Shown here piece by piece: positions 39,201-48,250 of a DNA stretch of 60,000 bases. Location of the stretch: NCBI RefSeq assembly GCF_963678635.1, contig NC_087064.1, forward strand, positions 27,322,189 through 27,382,188, written 5' to 3'. The DNA comes from Symsagittifera roscoffensis (lineage: Eukaryota > Xenacoelomorpha > Acoela > Convolutidae). Within the stretch, counting starts at the first letter, position 1. Each line of letters opens with the position of its first letter. The notes below the pieces were generated by a model. The model saw nothing but the letters and a program-made list of their open reading frames with translations, did no database searches and had not been told where the DNA came from. Position numbers and translations under genes: made by a program.

Positions 39201-42200
39201 AATATCTTATAAAATTTAGTTTTAATGATCATTCCATGTTGCCTCTGCAATCAAGTGGAACAATTAGACTGACCAGATCAGACAGTTCCTTCTGTCTCTC
39301 CTCTGGACTCTTCTTCTGGAAGGTGTCGCTTAGTGCCTCGACGTCGAAGTCCATGCTCTTGCCAATGAGCAGCATCAATTTGGATGCTGCCTCGGCCGAC
39401 AGCGAAATGCGCATCAGCTCATCCACAAGAGAACGCGGATCGTGCAATGCAGTAAGATCCTAAAAACAATAGTTTACTTAAGAAACACCCATAACATAGA
39501 GCAGGAGAAGAAAACCAGGATCTTTTCGATCGAACCCCCTCCCGCTATTGCAAAAGGAGGCATTTCCTGACATGGTTCAAAACTCATTCTAATTGCTTGC
39601 CGGTTGAATTAGTTCACTATATGGGTGGAAATTCTTTGATAATTATTATTACTAGGTACCTACGTTCTTATGAAATCCGGAAAATGAACAAAACAAATAA
39701 ATTAAATACTGATAAAATTAGATTTGAACTTAATGACAATTATTTATTTTCTATCCCCATTACCCTTCCTCTAGCCTCGAAGTTGCAAAAACTATATCTA
39801 CATGTTGCTTTCTATCACTCAAGGAATTGCGGAGCCAATCAGAAGCTTTGCATCATACTTCATAGGACTTTAATTTAGTTACACGAAGCGAAGCAGAGTT
39901 TCGCAACACTTCCGTTGGAAAAATGTATGTTACCAAGCTTTAAGAACTCCAATAGGAAAATTTTTGCAAATTTTTGAAAATTAAGCAAGCAGCAACGTTG
40001 TTTTGACTCCAACTGACGTTGTAAATTTACCTGCTTTGCAGAAGACGTGGGAAGAAAATATTTGAAAACAGCACAGCAATAATAAAAACTGAAATCTGAT
40101 TTTTTGAATCTGAATGAAATCTGAATTCAAAATCTAAAAAAGACTCTTCTTGTTTCAACAAAAAATGCTCACAAAAACTCGAATCAAACAAAGAGGTGAA
40201 AAACAAATAAGTAACACTAGCTATGAACAACCAATTGACTTTGAAAATCTTTAAAGCCAAAAATAAACGCCAATTTAAACTCCTAAAAAGTAAAAAAAAA
40301 TACCTGAAAAGTAAAAAAAAAACATTTCTGGACGTGAAAAAATTGACTATAAAAATTTTTCCAAAAAATGACAACCAAGAAGTAAGAAGTCAATTCGCTT
40401 ATTGAAACTACCTAAAACTAAAGAAAACCAACAAGTGTATCAGAAAAATTAGCAAACAGCAATGCAATTTGACGCAATAAATCAACAAGTTCGTCTTGCA
40501 GTTTTGAACACAACTACCGAAAGCTACGTTGATTGAATTCAGATTTTACAGGACTCCAGGCTTGCTTGGTCCTCATAATTCGAATGAAAAGACTACATTT
40601 AAGCAATATGGGTTAGAATCTTAGGAGGAAAAAAAAATAAAAAATAAATGTCGAAAAACTCAAAAAAGTCTAAGCAAAACAGAGACAGCCATTTACTGAG
40701 CAAGTAGACAGAATGTTGCGACCATAGTCTTAAAAGCCCACAAACTTTATTTCTTTCAAAAAAAGTGTCGTTTTTTCTGCGTGGTGGGATAACAATATCT
40801 GACCAAAAAACTACAGTTCAGGAATATTCGGCAGAGATAGGAAAACAAGCAAACTGGACAACAATTTTTGAAGAAAAATGACCAGAGAAACAAAAAAAAA
40901 ATCAAAAAAAAAAATTCAAAAAAAACTTCAGGTTTTTTTGCAGAAATTTTAAAGTTTATAATTCTCAAAATGGCGTAAATAAAACTCGGAAAACCTAATT
41001 TTTCTCGATTAAAACAAAAAATAAGCCAGATAAGCTAGTGTAAACGGCCTAAATTAAGCAAAACTAAGCATGCTCGCTCGCTTTACTCGCTCGAAATTTG
41101 ACGAGAAATCAAAAACTTCAAATCGGTTTTTCTCGACACTCGAAAAATTTTTTAGAAATTGTTAATAGTAGTTAAAATCTTGACTGAAAGAACTTCTTTA
41201 TGATAAATCACTCGACCTATTCCGATGATTGTTTGTGGTACCTGATTTTCCGAGGAAAACAAAAAGAAAAACTAAAACACACCCGTATACAAAGTTACCT
41301 CCATATTTTTCAAATGGTCGGAACAAAAATAAGCTAAATTTGAACAACTATTTTATGTAGCAGAAACAACGCAAAAAAATGCAGCCGATCGAACAAACAA
41401 AAACAACAAAGGTTTAAACTAACTTTGTTTTTTGATCTTAGAAAAAAGCTTGAAAGAAAATCAAAAATTTTTAAAATTTCAAAAAAAAATTTGAAATTAT
41501 GTTTAATTGTTTTATTTTTTCACAGAGTTCAGGAGGTTGATTTATACTTTTTCAAGATTTCATATAAGAATTCAATCACTCTCATTGATACCAGGTAAAT
41601 CGAAAAAAAAAACTTCGCAAAATAAGACGACAAAATTAAGGCCGACTTCTTCCAGCGCCGGATTTCTACCGAAAATTTTTGGGCTCTGCAAAAATAACCT
41701 AGATTAGGCTCCCAGTGCCCATATCTAATTCTCAACTACTACTAGCTACACTGACCATGGTATAATGTTAATGAAATGATTACCATAACAATTTCGTCCA
41801 TTCTGTGAACAAAGTTTTTTTTTGCGGAAAAAAGTGTTGTACCCGAGTGCAATAACCTTGCTCATGCTCATCGCAATTGTAATAAGCAAATTATGATCAA
41901 TTTTATTAAAAAATTTACTATTGCCGATGTTTGAATTATCAAATTGTTTACATTATCATATCCATAAGAAGTTAGTTTTCAAGTGGGGAAATTATTAATG
42001 CAGTTTAACATTTTTAGAAGTTGTATTTATCAAAATTATGGATTTAGTCTAGACTAAATTTTCAAAAGCATTTTCGATATATTTGCCGGATATTCGTAGG
42101 CTATCGATTGAAATAACAACAAATCTGAAATTGGGTTAGTTCAAAATCTGTTGTACGAGCTCCACTGATACATTGAATAGTATCAAGAATTTCTAGTAGA

Positions 42201-43675
42201 ATTGGTAAGCCATATTCGGCCGTAATGACGGAAAACCCTTAAAACAACAACGCAGGGGGTGTATTGGAGCAATTTTGTTCTGCACGTCGCCAATGCGCTT
42301 ACCCGTTTCATCTGTTGTGCTTGCTGCTCCTGAGTTTTCCTCAGTTCCTCTTTCAGCCTCGCTATCTCCTCGTCTTTCTCCCTCTCCTCCTCCGTACTCG
42401 CCTTCAGAGAGTCCAACTGCTCCAGACCCTCCTTCAGCCCCTGGTTGCCCTGCATTATCACAACCAAAACATACAATGGGTATCTGTTGATGCGATATGA
42501 AAGTCAGCCAGTGGCGAGCGACGAAATTTTTTACCGGGAGTTTTTGACGAGGGTGTATGACTGTTCGGACATAAAGGCGCAACAAATTTCAATAAATAGG
42601 TTTGAAGATACCTGTAATTTTAATTTACCGGGCACCTCTCATTTAGCCGGAAACATATTTAGCCGGAAACGTGTTTAGCCGAAAAGATAATTATTCCATG
42701 AATAAGATGACAGAACTTAGTTAAATCATACCGCAATGATGGCCTCCAGTTCTCTGATTCTCTCTTGCAGTTTCTCAACTGTTGTTTCCAGCTGAGTCTT
42801 CTCTTTCTCCAGCACTTCCTTGAATTCACTGATCTCATCTGTGATGGACTCCAACACAGTCTCCTTCTCCTGACTCGCTGCCTTCCATTCCTCGACCTAT
42901 ATGTTACGTAACACATCACTCAGATTATGTAATATTCTATACGCTATGCAAGAAACAGGATTTAACTAGAAGCGGAGCCAAGGCGAAATGAAGTGGCCAT
43001 GCCTCCACCTCACAATCATGAGGTTGGCTTTCCGAGCCCACTATGATCCGTACTTGAAGAAGAGAAGAATTTATTTTAAAATATTAATGGTAAATATGTT
43101 AACCAAAATTGCACCAAAAACTGTGAGGCGACAGCTAACGAATTCATTTGGGTTGCAAAGCACTGCCTGTGTTATCGAACAACAGCAGACATGTGACGCA
43201 AAAAAAACAGCATAGAAAATTAACTAAAAAAGCAAATAAGTCTAATTCAGAGACAGTTCGCATTATATCTTTTCTCTCTGGTGGATCGAAATATTTCTTG
43301 AAATTATCTGAAGATGTTCTTCCGACAAATTTAATGACAAAAATTAGCCACTTCATAGAATAATTCTTACTTGATTTATATTTTCGTTTTCATTTCAATG
43401 AAGTTCACCCGCATACGAGAGCCCATTTTAAGTTATTTGCCCAAATATGTTGACCACTGAGGATGCTTAGAAAACATTTTTTTTGTTTTTGTGCTACGGA
43501 TGAAACTTAAACGTAATGTTATTCAAGCTTGCTGAACAATCTGAACTATTTAACATGCGGGATAATAACTTTAGAGGGATAAGAAGTTACTGACCTGCTC
43601 TTCTAGCTCGGTGTTTCTGTAGATGAGTTCTTCCAGCTGAGTCTGCAGTTCCTCAACAGACGGAGTGGGTGCCAT
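12021..43675 (-). CDS. Giant coiled-coil/helical-repeat protein, 15 exons, about 3,484 aa
   Basis: I do not recognise this gene. The exons (minus strand) are 43675-43595, 42896-42732, 42449-42303, 39459-39274, 38819-38576, 34431-34265, 33718-33554, 31098-22927, 22368-22216, 21646-21596, 20721-20486, 18779-18596, 13988-13828, 13413-13323 and 12272-12021. Every junction is GT-AG and the phases agree throughout (0,0,0,0,1,0,0,0,0,0,2,0,2,0). The start ATG has a good context (GAAATGG) and an in-frame TGA six codons upstream. Residues 1-385 are mainly heptad-rich coiled coil. Residues 386-3109 come from one giant exon of leucine-rich helical repeats. Residues 3110 to about 3400 are coiled coil again. 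The last 83 residues are basic and proline/serine rich. I see no signal peptide or membrane segment, so a cytoplasmic scaffold or cytoskeletal role is inferred. Exons missed between these are possible. Confidence 0.8.
13323..13413 (-). CDS. Giant gene exon 14 (copy B)
   Basis: 91 bp, phase 2 in and 0 out, (A)KERDLDSTKSELKDK to ILSKRIAELE, coiled coil. The acceptor is TAACAG|CAAAGA and the donor GAA|GTAAGA. It is too short to stand out as an open frame and was found by splice phase. Confidence 0.78.
13828..13988 (-). CDS. Giant gene exon 13 (copy B)
   Basis: 161 bp, phase 0 in and 2 out, KVKHELEESKRAKEML to SSSSRMKQALK, coiled coil. The acceptor is CTGTAG|AAAGTG and the donor AAAGC|GTAAGC. 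The plus-strand open frame over it is a shadow. Confidence 0.8.
16016..18595. other. Intron 12 outside the duplication: decayed repeats
   Basis: 16330-16490 resembles 8640-8830 ('GCATCAGTATAAC', 'GACCCCTTGTTATCC', 'TATCGAGACACACAAA'). 16070-16210 resembles 16770-16930. Two reverse hairpin heads lie at 16570-16612 and 17825-17870. No exon-like segment was seen on either strand. Confidence 0.5.
17825..17872 (-). repeat. Hairpin-headed dispersed repeat, reverse copy
   Basis: On the minus strand this reads AACACAGAGG, then AGCTTCGCACCACTTGTGAT and ACAACA, matching the head at 46508. A more diverged reverse copy lies at 16570-16612. Confidence 0.65.
18596..18779 (-). CDS. Giant gene exon 12
   Basis: 184 bp, phase 2 in and 0 out, (S)TENRELLRSTEIERLREE to ESHKEELK. 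It is coiled coil followed by a polar, probably disordered stretch (SNHDDRASSVNEDEQ). The acceptor is TCTAG|TACTGA and the donor AAG|GTAATT. It is the last exon upstream of the duplicated cassette. Confidence 0.8.
18840..20395. other. Intron 11: GC-rich repeat relatives
   Basis: Two diverged GC-rich repeat pieces occur. 19085-19260 has 'AAGGGTGGGGGTGGTGACGC' and 'AGGGTCCCCCTTTTGGAGCT'. 19930-20110 has 'GGAGCGGACGCC' and 'GAGAGCGCGCGCC'. Otherwise it is AT-rich with no exon-like stretch. Confidence 0.45.
20397..20431. repeat. Perfect 14 bp stem hairpin from two head-to-head repeat heads
   Basis: AAGCGGAGCTTCGC (20397-20410) is followed by a 7-base loop and its exact reverse complement (20418-20431). 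Each arm is itself near-palindromic (GCGAAGC/GCTTCGC) and matches the head of the dispersed family seen at 46508. It sits just downstream of the exon 11 donor, inside the intron. Confidence 0.75.
20486..20721 (-). CDS. Giant gene exon 11
   Basis: 236 bp, phase 0 in and 2 out, ERIVELESMPQTDPEL to HRAEFLKEEEQ. It is coiled coil with a short non-heptad stretch around KMFWMNKELL. The acceptor is TACAG|GAGCGT and the donor CAGAG|GTGAGA. Confidence 0.8.
21596..21646 (-). CDS. Giant gene exon 10 (17-codon microexon)
   Basis: 51 bp encoding AKVDELLEKEAKVDQLQ, phase 0/0, with clean sites (TTTCAG|GCTAAG, CAG|GTAAAA). It continues the heptads of exon 9 and could be skipped without a frame change. Confidence 0.72.
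22216..22368 (-). CDS. Giant gene exon 9
   Basis: 51 codons, phase 0/0, HDDDLMKEKMMLEKQL to RGAKENRELK, coiled coil. The acceptor is CTTCAG|CATGAT and the donor AAG|GTACAT. Confidence 0.8.
22927..31098 (-). CDS. Giant gene exon 8: 2,724-codon helical super-repeat exon
   Basis: One open 8,172 bp exon, phase 0 in and out (acceptor TTGCAG|GAGTTA, donor CAG|GTATTT). It is rich in Leu, Glu, Lys, Ser and Asp and poor in aromatics, with no membrane segment. Short helices recur, each opened by a cap [S/T/N/D]-P-[E/D] followed by a hydrophobic i, i+3/i+4 pattern (SPEAFKKLM, NPEDFKSLL, TPDQFAQFV, DPENFKMFL). The fuller unit is about 45-50 residues: L-x-L-x3-L-xP-E-x-F-x2-L, then NPE, then LL. A conserved Phe/Tyr of the best unit recurs at 30501, 29589, 28818, 28461, 27684, 26814, 25956, 25077, 24213 and 23361. 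The spacings are 304, 257, 119, 259, 290, 286, 293, 288 and 284 residues, a super-repeat of about 290. The last 100 or so residues are a basic and then acidic linker, GPGGGLDLDG, and a return to coiled coil (MQELERENEELKAEL). It resembles an alpha-solenoid, but I cannot assign a family. Confidence 0.88.
31099..33553. other. Intron 7: mostly plain AT-rich sequence
   Basis: A forward hairpin-head copy lies at 31483-31530 (AACACAGAGCAACGCAAAGC). A diverged GC-rich repeat piece lies at about 32510-32680 ('ATTCGACCCTCAAACCACCC'). No coding support was seen on either strand. Confidence 0.5.
33554..33718 (-). CDS. Giant gene exon 7
   Basis: 55 codons, phase 0/0, DVLMGELVQPGSQRLTEG to SGGLIDVPK. It is a globular or linker segment between the N-terminal coiled coil and the repeat exon. 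The acceptor is TTTAG|GATGTA and the donor AAG|GTATGC. Confidence 0.78.
34265..34431 (-). CDS. Giant gene exon 6
   Basis: 167 bp, phase 1 in and 0 out. It reads (E)VNEAAIEELVHTKTDLE to HDQIENLNSEK, an uninterrupted coiled coil. The acceptor is TTTCAG|AGGTGA and the donor AAG|GTATAC. Confidence 0.8.
34772..35130. mobile_element. Small inverted-repeat element (MITE-like), 359 bp
   Basis: The left end AAGGTCTTTTTGGTTATACC is matched by the inverted right end (35101-35130), which read backwards is CGGGTCTTTTCGGTTATACC. The interior is AT-rich and non-coding. The same ends bound a shorter copy at 58629-58802. The target-site duplication is unclear. It lies in the intron between exons 5 and 6. Confidence 0.65.
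35131..36637. other. Intron 5, middle part: nothing recognised
   Basis: AT-rich. There is a short local duplication at about 35400-35475 ('AAGTGACGCACGCCAATTATGA' type, twice). Otherwise no gene, RNA or clear element was seen. Confidence 0.4.
36638..37745 (+). repeat. Composite dispersed repeat with about 165 bp tail units, copy 1
   Basis: The order is a hairpin-like head (36638-36685), a body with TGGCCCAGCTAAA (near 36733) and 'AGTTGTTTCTCT', then tail units repeating 'CAGATTTGG ... GTCAAA' at about 37314, 37481 and 37624. The same blocks occur in the same order from 46508. The copies are diverged by many substitutions and indels, so they are old. Confidence 0.65.
38576..38819 (-). CDS. 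Giant gene exon 5
   Basis: 244 bp, phase 0 in and 1 out. It reads LYNQVSELHSNNKQLQ to HVDTIGQLKQDL, a coiled coil with a short break at SSVPVVH. The acceptor is TGTAG|CTATAC and the donor TTAG|GTACGA. The split codon becomes Glu with exon 6. Confidence 0.8.
39274..39459 (-). CDS. Giant gene exon 4
   Basis: 62 codons, phase 0/0, starting DLTALHDPRSLVDELM and ending KSPEERQKELSDL. It is less charged than its neighbours and looks like a small helical domain (SLSAEAASKLMLLIG) rather than a coiled coil. The acceptor is TTTAG|GATCTT and the donor CTG|GTCAGT. Confidence 0.8.
39460..42302. other. Intron 3: includes an inverted repeat-family copy
   Basis: A hairpin-head piece lies at 39881-39915 (CGAAGCGAAGCAGAGTTTCG). 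40760-41340 is a reverse-complement relative of 2690-3480 ('GTAAACGGCCTAAATTAAGC', 'TGTGGTACCTGATTTTCCG'). The remainder is A-rich. No exon-like stretch was seen. Confidence 0.5.
42303..42449 (-). CDS. Giant gene exon 3
   Basis: 49 codons, phase 0/0, GNQGLKEGLEQLDSL to QAQQMKR, Glu/Lys/Gln-rich coiled coil. The acceptor is TGCAG|GGCAAC and the donor CGG|GTAAGC. Confidence 0.8.
42732..42896 (-). CDS. Giant gene exon 2
   Basis: 55 codons, phase 0 in and out, starting VEEWKAASQEKE and ending RIRELEAIIA. It is strongly charged, with leucines in heptads (coiled coil). The acceptor is ATAG|GTCGAG and the donor GCG|GTATGA. Confidence 0.8.
43595..43675 (-). CDS. Giant gene exon 1 (start codon)
   Basis: It encodes MAPTPSVEELQTQLEELI and then YRNTELEEQ (27 codons), an amphipathic heptad start. 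The donor is CAG|GTCAGT. An in-frame TGA at 43691-43693 and G at -3 and +4 of the ATG support this start. Any 5' UTR exon is not identified. Confidence 0.8.
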
Positions 43676-45240
43676 TTCAAGGTCAGCAACTCAGTTACCA
43701 CTCCAGATTATCACACTGCAAAAACGAACAGGGCGCTATTGTCATGAATCAGTACAATCTATTCAATGTCAAGGCCACTGAAATTGTAACAAAAGGAGGC
43801 TTCAAAAAACGGCATTTTTCTTTTTATGCTTGTTATACTTTGCCGAGCTTTTTCTGTTAATTACGAAGTTCGTACATTTGCTATGCCGAAAACCGCAGAA
43901 AACTTAGTTGAAAAGTCTGTTTAATAAATTGTTGGGAGGTTACAACAAAATAAAATATTATTTATTAACTTTGAATAAACAAAACATTATATTAGTTTGA
44001 TGTTCAACTATTTCACCTACCTGCAGGAAGAAGCCTTTTAAAAATTAGAGTAGCTCTATGTGGTATAAATAAATCAACGTTTCAAATTTTAAAGCAAAAA
44101 TCTAAATGCCTTTCTTAAATGCAAACTGGAAGTACAGAAAAGCACATGTGCAAAATACTGAATGATTTTTTGTAAAAGACGATTCAATGGTTTTAAACTT
44201 TGCGCTTTGTTGTTAAATCGTCTCGTTTTGTTGCATCAAACTATTGTCTTCACTGTAGAATTAATTCTTCACATTTTTTGACGACTTCGACTGTTTTATG
44301 GTCTTAAAAAATTGCTTTGCTTATTCTTTAACATATAATTTTCCATCAGAGTATTCGTCTAAACCAGCTTGTTGTATGCGATTAATTCTCAAGCACTTTG
44401 GCAAATCTTACTTTTGAAAAAAGATTGAGAACAAATTTACCAGTAAACAAACAGTCACACTTCAGCATTTGAATAGATCACCTCAAAAACTAAACTCTAG
44501 ATATAATTATGATATGATATGATAACTAGATACGATATAAATATTTACAAACAGGAAAAATAAGGATAGCCCTTGTTGCATAAGAAGAGCAAAAAACTCC
44601 GACCAAAATAATTATTGCAAAAAAAAACAAAAACGTTTTTTGGGAGTTTTTCAGAATATTTTTTCAACAGTAGAAGAGTCCATTACAACATATCAATCAA
44701 CTATTCAAATGAATAACTGTTTTTTTTTTTCAAATGAATAATTGATCATCATTTAAATAAGAACTCTTTTAACTGATAATGAGAATGAATAAATAAAAAT
44801 CAGACCAGCACTTTTTTCCATACTGACACAACCTTTGATTATTTTACTGAGACAACCTTTATTTTAGGAACCTGAATGCCAACTAATTGTTTTAAAATCA
44901 CACACAATGCCGATATATTTTTGAGGTACTGAAAATTGGGCAAAAAGCAACCCTGCGTCACACTTCATTCCAATCAATTTCAGACACATAGACGGAACAA
45001 GAATTTCCTGGAAATCAAAACGAAGAGCAAATAAATGCGGAACATTTTAGTTTTTATCTCAATTTTAAAATTGAAACACAGAGGCTCAGCGAGGTTTTGG
45101 CGCTTTCGTTCATACAAAACCCTCTACGAATAATCTAGACAATTTAATGGGTAAACTACACAATGGGTAACAATATTAATGGGGATAAACTACACATTTC
45201 ATTTACTTATACACAAGGGCGAAAAAAAGAAATCTACACA
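43676..45240. other. Upstream region of the giant gene
   Basis: This is AT-rich sequence 5' of the giant gene's ATG. I see no convincing TATA box, CpG island or other core promoter, and a 5' UTR exon could lie here. A reverse relative of the 'GGTCGGA ... GCTATCC' motif lies at about 44568-44612. Confidence 0.35.
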
Positions 45241-45249
45241 AAACTATTA

Positions 45250-45730
45250 CACTGATTCGAAGCTGCTTTTGTTGCAAACGAAAACTTCAGGCATTATCTT
45301 AGGTGCTTCGCCGACCATCAACCGGAAACTTATTTTCAAATGGTGGACATTACTGCGAGCCACAGCACAAAGCCTGATTAAGCACTTATTGTTTCGACTT
45401 TCGTAACGAAATGTGCTCGGAGTGGTTTTTTCTTCAGACAAATTTCGACTTTTTGACAAGCCATTTTTGACGGAATTTTTAAAATACCATTCAAAAGGTG
45501 TCGTTGTTCTGAGCTTAAATTTGAAAAGATATTTTGCTTCACCTGTGATAAATTTTCGTAAATTTAGTGGGGTTTAAGTTTTGCCATTTGGGCCAATTTG
45601 GCACAATTAACGCGCGATATATTTCGCGCTATTAAAGCGTAAGCGGAGATTTAATCCGTCTTAGAAATTGTTTCAAATTGGTTGAAGGAAGCTTATTCGC
45701 CATAATTGATTTGTTACCAGGAGCTAAAAC
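45250..45730 (+). repeat. Diverged copy of the 3.8 kb repeat block
   Basis: 'GCCAATTTGG', then 'GCGCGATATATTTCGCG', 'AGCGGAGATTTAATCCG' and 'GGAAGCTTATTCG' follow the order of 3866-3975 (CCAATTTGG, CTCGATATATTTC, AGCGGTGATTCAATCCG, GGCAAGCTATTTGG). Confidence 0.5.
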
Positions 45731-45734
45731 TATC

Positions 45735-46030
45735 ACTTAGTGGGGGGATTGCGGGGGGGGGGGGGGGGCGGACGCTTCCTCCTTCAGGGATTCGACCACT
45801 TGTCGACCCAAAGGGTCCAATTTTGTACTATTTTGAGATATCCATTTTTGGTGACTGACCCTAAAATTTTTCTATCCTTTGGCGCCAATATATACTAATT
45901 TTGAGAGGGGAACGCATGCCGAAAAAGCACAATTTTTTGGTCGAAATTTTCCAAAAAATGCCTTTTTTGGCCTGTTTAGGCGCAAAAAATTTGATCAGAA
46001 CAGGGACAGGGTCTCGGAAAAGTAGCTTGG
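45735..46030 (+). repeat. GC-rich dispersed repeat with a run of 16 G
   Basis: An uninterrupted run of 16 G (45753-45768) opens a copy of the family seen reversed at 5780-6070. It has GCGGACGC, GATTCGACC, 'TACTATTTTGAGATATCC', 'TTTGGCGCCAATATA' and 'GAGAGGGGAACGC'. The G run may be hard to sequence through, so its exact length is uncertain. Confidence 0.65.
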
Positions 46031-46507
46031 TCGACCAACAAAAAGGTCGACAAAATTTACGAAAATTCGGAAGCATGAAAAAACCGCTGCAAAACATTGT
46101 GGTAACATAATCCAATATTCTCAGAACTTTTTTCATGTCTCATAAACACACATTTCTTATTCTTAAGGTTTCTCAACTCACAGAAATTCCTCATTACAAG
46201 CATAAGACCAAAAAATTTGAGTCGTAGCCGATACAATCTTAGCAAAACGCATTAAACTGGACAGGATTTAGCTTTAAAAAAAAACTTTTTCTGTACCAGC
46301 TATGTCAGGAATTGAAACACAGAAACACTGATTTGGGGTGTGGTTTTTTGCTCGTGATTTTAAAATACCTAGAGAAAAGCTCATGAGGGGGTATATCTAT
46401 CATATCAAATCCCTTTTGACTGTGAATTGCATTCCGAAAAATGAACTACGGTCTCGCTGTCAAGAAAAAAGGTCGAAATTTTTTCGCTTTCCATGAAGAA
46501 TAAATTG

Positions 46508-47900
46508 AACACAGAGGCGAAGCGGAGCTTCGCACCACTTGCGATGCAACACAATCATAAAAAATTGAACAGCTTGAAAAAAACTAGGTGAACCAAAGAT
46601 TTAGCATAACTCGATGAAGGACACCTAGGGCCCAGCTAAAGCTGGATATATCTGTCTTATATTTTTTGAATATGTTACACTAATTCGGTACAAAATGCGC
46701 AATTTTAAAAATTGTACTTAGCACAAAACGGTAGTTGTTTCTCTACTACATTGACTAAAAAGAGTGAAAATTTGTTACTTGGGAAGCAAGATTACAAGAA
46801 AGGTAGCAGCTTCTGCAGGAAAAATTCGCGCAAAAACTTGACTTTCCGAAATCAGGTACAATTTTCTACGTGGCTCCAAGAGTAGAGAAGATTCTAAAAA
46901 TCAGGTTTCTCGATTGAACACTTAACTTGAGGATTGGCACGATAACTTTCGAGTGAAGTCAAAACAACTTCCAAAAAACGGCCGAAGTTTCAAAACTTTC
47001 ATTTGTTTGAAGGCCAAAACTTCTTTTTGCACTGATCCTGGTAAATTACAAAGGAAAGCTTCCAACAACTTAAGGTGTCGATTTAATTTATGATAACAGA
47101 TTTCCCATAATAGTGATCAAAAAATGTCCAAATACGGTCAACAAATCAGATAGTTAACAATTCCGAGAATCAAAGCTTTTTGTTTCAAAAAAATTGCGCG
47201 CAGCCGCTTATGCAGAAGAGATTCGCCAAATTGTCAACTTGTAATTTCGGCTGAACTCAAAAACCCAGGTTTGGCAGGGTAGTTCTCGAGAAAAGTCAAA
47301 AAACTTAAAAACGGTTAAGACATTTTCACTTCTCCGAGGACCACAAAATCTGGTGTCAAAAACAATTGCGCGTAGTCGCGTATGCAAAAGAGCTTCCCAC
47401 AACCCGTACTTTGGATTGAACCGAACATCTCAGATATGGGAGGGTAATTTTTGATAAAATTCGTGAAACTTAGAAAAAAATGCTTAAAAATCAACAATAT
47501 GATTTTCCGAGGATGATAAATTTTTATGCAAGAAATTTGGGAGTGGCCACTAAAACAAGAGAACTTCCAACTACCCGTTCTCTCTATTGAAACCACATCA
47601 GGTTTGTGAGTTAGTTTTTGAGAAAAATCGAAAAACTCAAAAAACGCTCAAAAGCTCAAAAAATTAGAAATTTTCACTATTCCGAGGGCCATAATTTTGT
47701 GGGTAAAATCAGTTCGGACATAGCTGCATGTGAGCGTTCTAAATCCGTTGTTTTATTTAAAACAAAAATCTCTGATTTGGTCGGTCAGTTTTTGAGAAAA
47801 CGAAAAAAAAATCAAAATATCGGTCAAAAATTCCCCCACAGACTTTTTCGAACAGTCAAAAATTCCCCCACAGACTTTTTCGACTTTTCCACCCATAAGA
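46508..47900 (+). repeat. Composite dispersed repeat with about 165 bp tandem tail, copy 2
   Basis: The head is AACACAGAGGCGAAGCGGAG followed by CTTCGCACCACTTGCGATGC, a hairpin (GCGAAGC/GCTTCGC). The body has GGGCCCAGCTAAAGC. Tail units then carry 'AGGTTTGG' or 'AGATATGG', then 'TTTTTGAGAAAA' and 'TTCCGAGG', at about 47269, 47430, 47598 and 47772, a period of 161-174 bp. The units are degenerate, roughly two thirds alike by eye. Confidence 0.65.
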
Positions 47901-48124
47901 GATTCAATTGATTTTGTTAAGCCAATTGTTAACCCGAATTTTTCTACATTCCGATTTGATAACGTTTGCTAATTGCAACCGTAATGCGAGGTTGAACTCT
48001 TAATTTAATTCCTGCAGACGTTTCCTTATCTGAAGCTAATATATCCTGATGCACGAGAGCCAGCTTGTTAACAGTATTTTATCAATCCCATTCTATAATT
48101 AATATGCATTTTCAGACCAACTTC

Positions 48125-48250
48125 AACACAGAAGCGAAGCAGAGCTTCGCACCACTTCCGAAACAACACATGAATAGCATGTCAAACTAGCAGGCAGAAA
48201 TTAGGACGAACGCTGAAAAGTTGACATTTTTTTGAAAATGTCGAGAAAAG
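48125..48250 (+). repeat. Hairpin-headed dispersed repeat, forward copy
   Basis: AACACAGAAGCGAAGCAGAG then CTTCGCACCACTTCCG and AACAACAC. It is followed by 'AATAGCATGTCAAACTAGC', which corresponds to the body at 49310-49332. Confidence 0.65.

Noticed and set aside
39597-39878. 93-codon plus-strand frame in intron 3
   Set aside because: It starts right after exon 4's upstream intron boundary with no domain, no repeat-independent support and no splice partners.
42193-42585. 130-codon minus-strand frame across exon 3
   Set aside because: It is in another frame from the coiled-coil exon, and its Gly/Glu-rich wording is the frame-shifted shadow of the GAG-rich exon.
46860-47900. CRISPR-like array
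   Set aside because: The whole 165 bp unit is repeated in diverged form, with no constant short repeat and unique spacer pattern, and the genome is eukaryotic.
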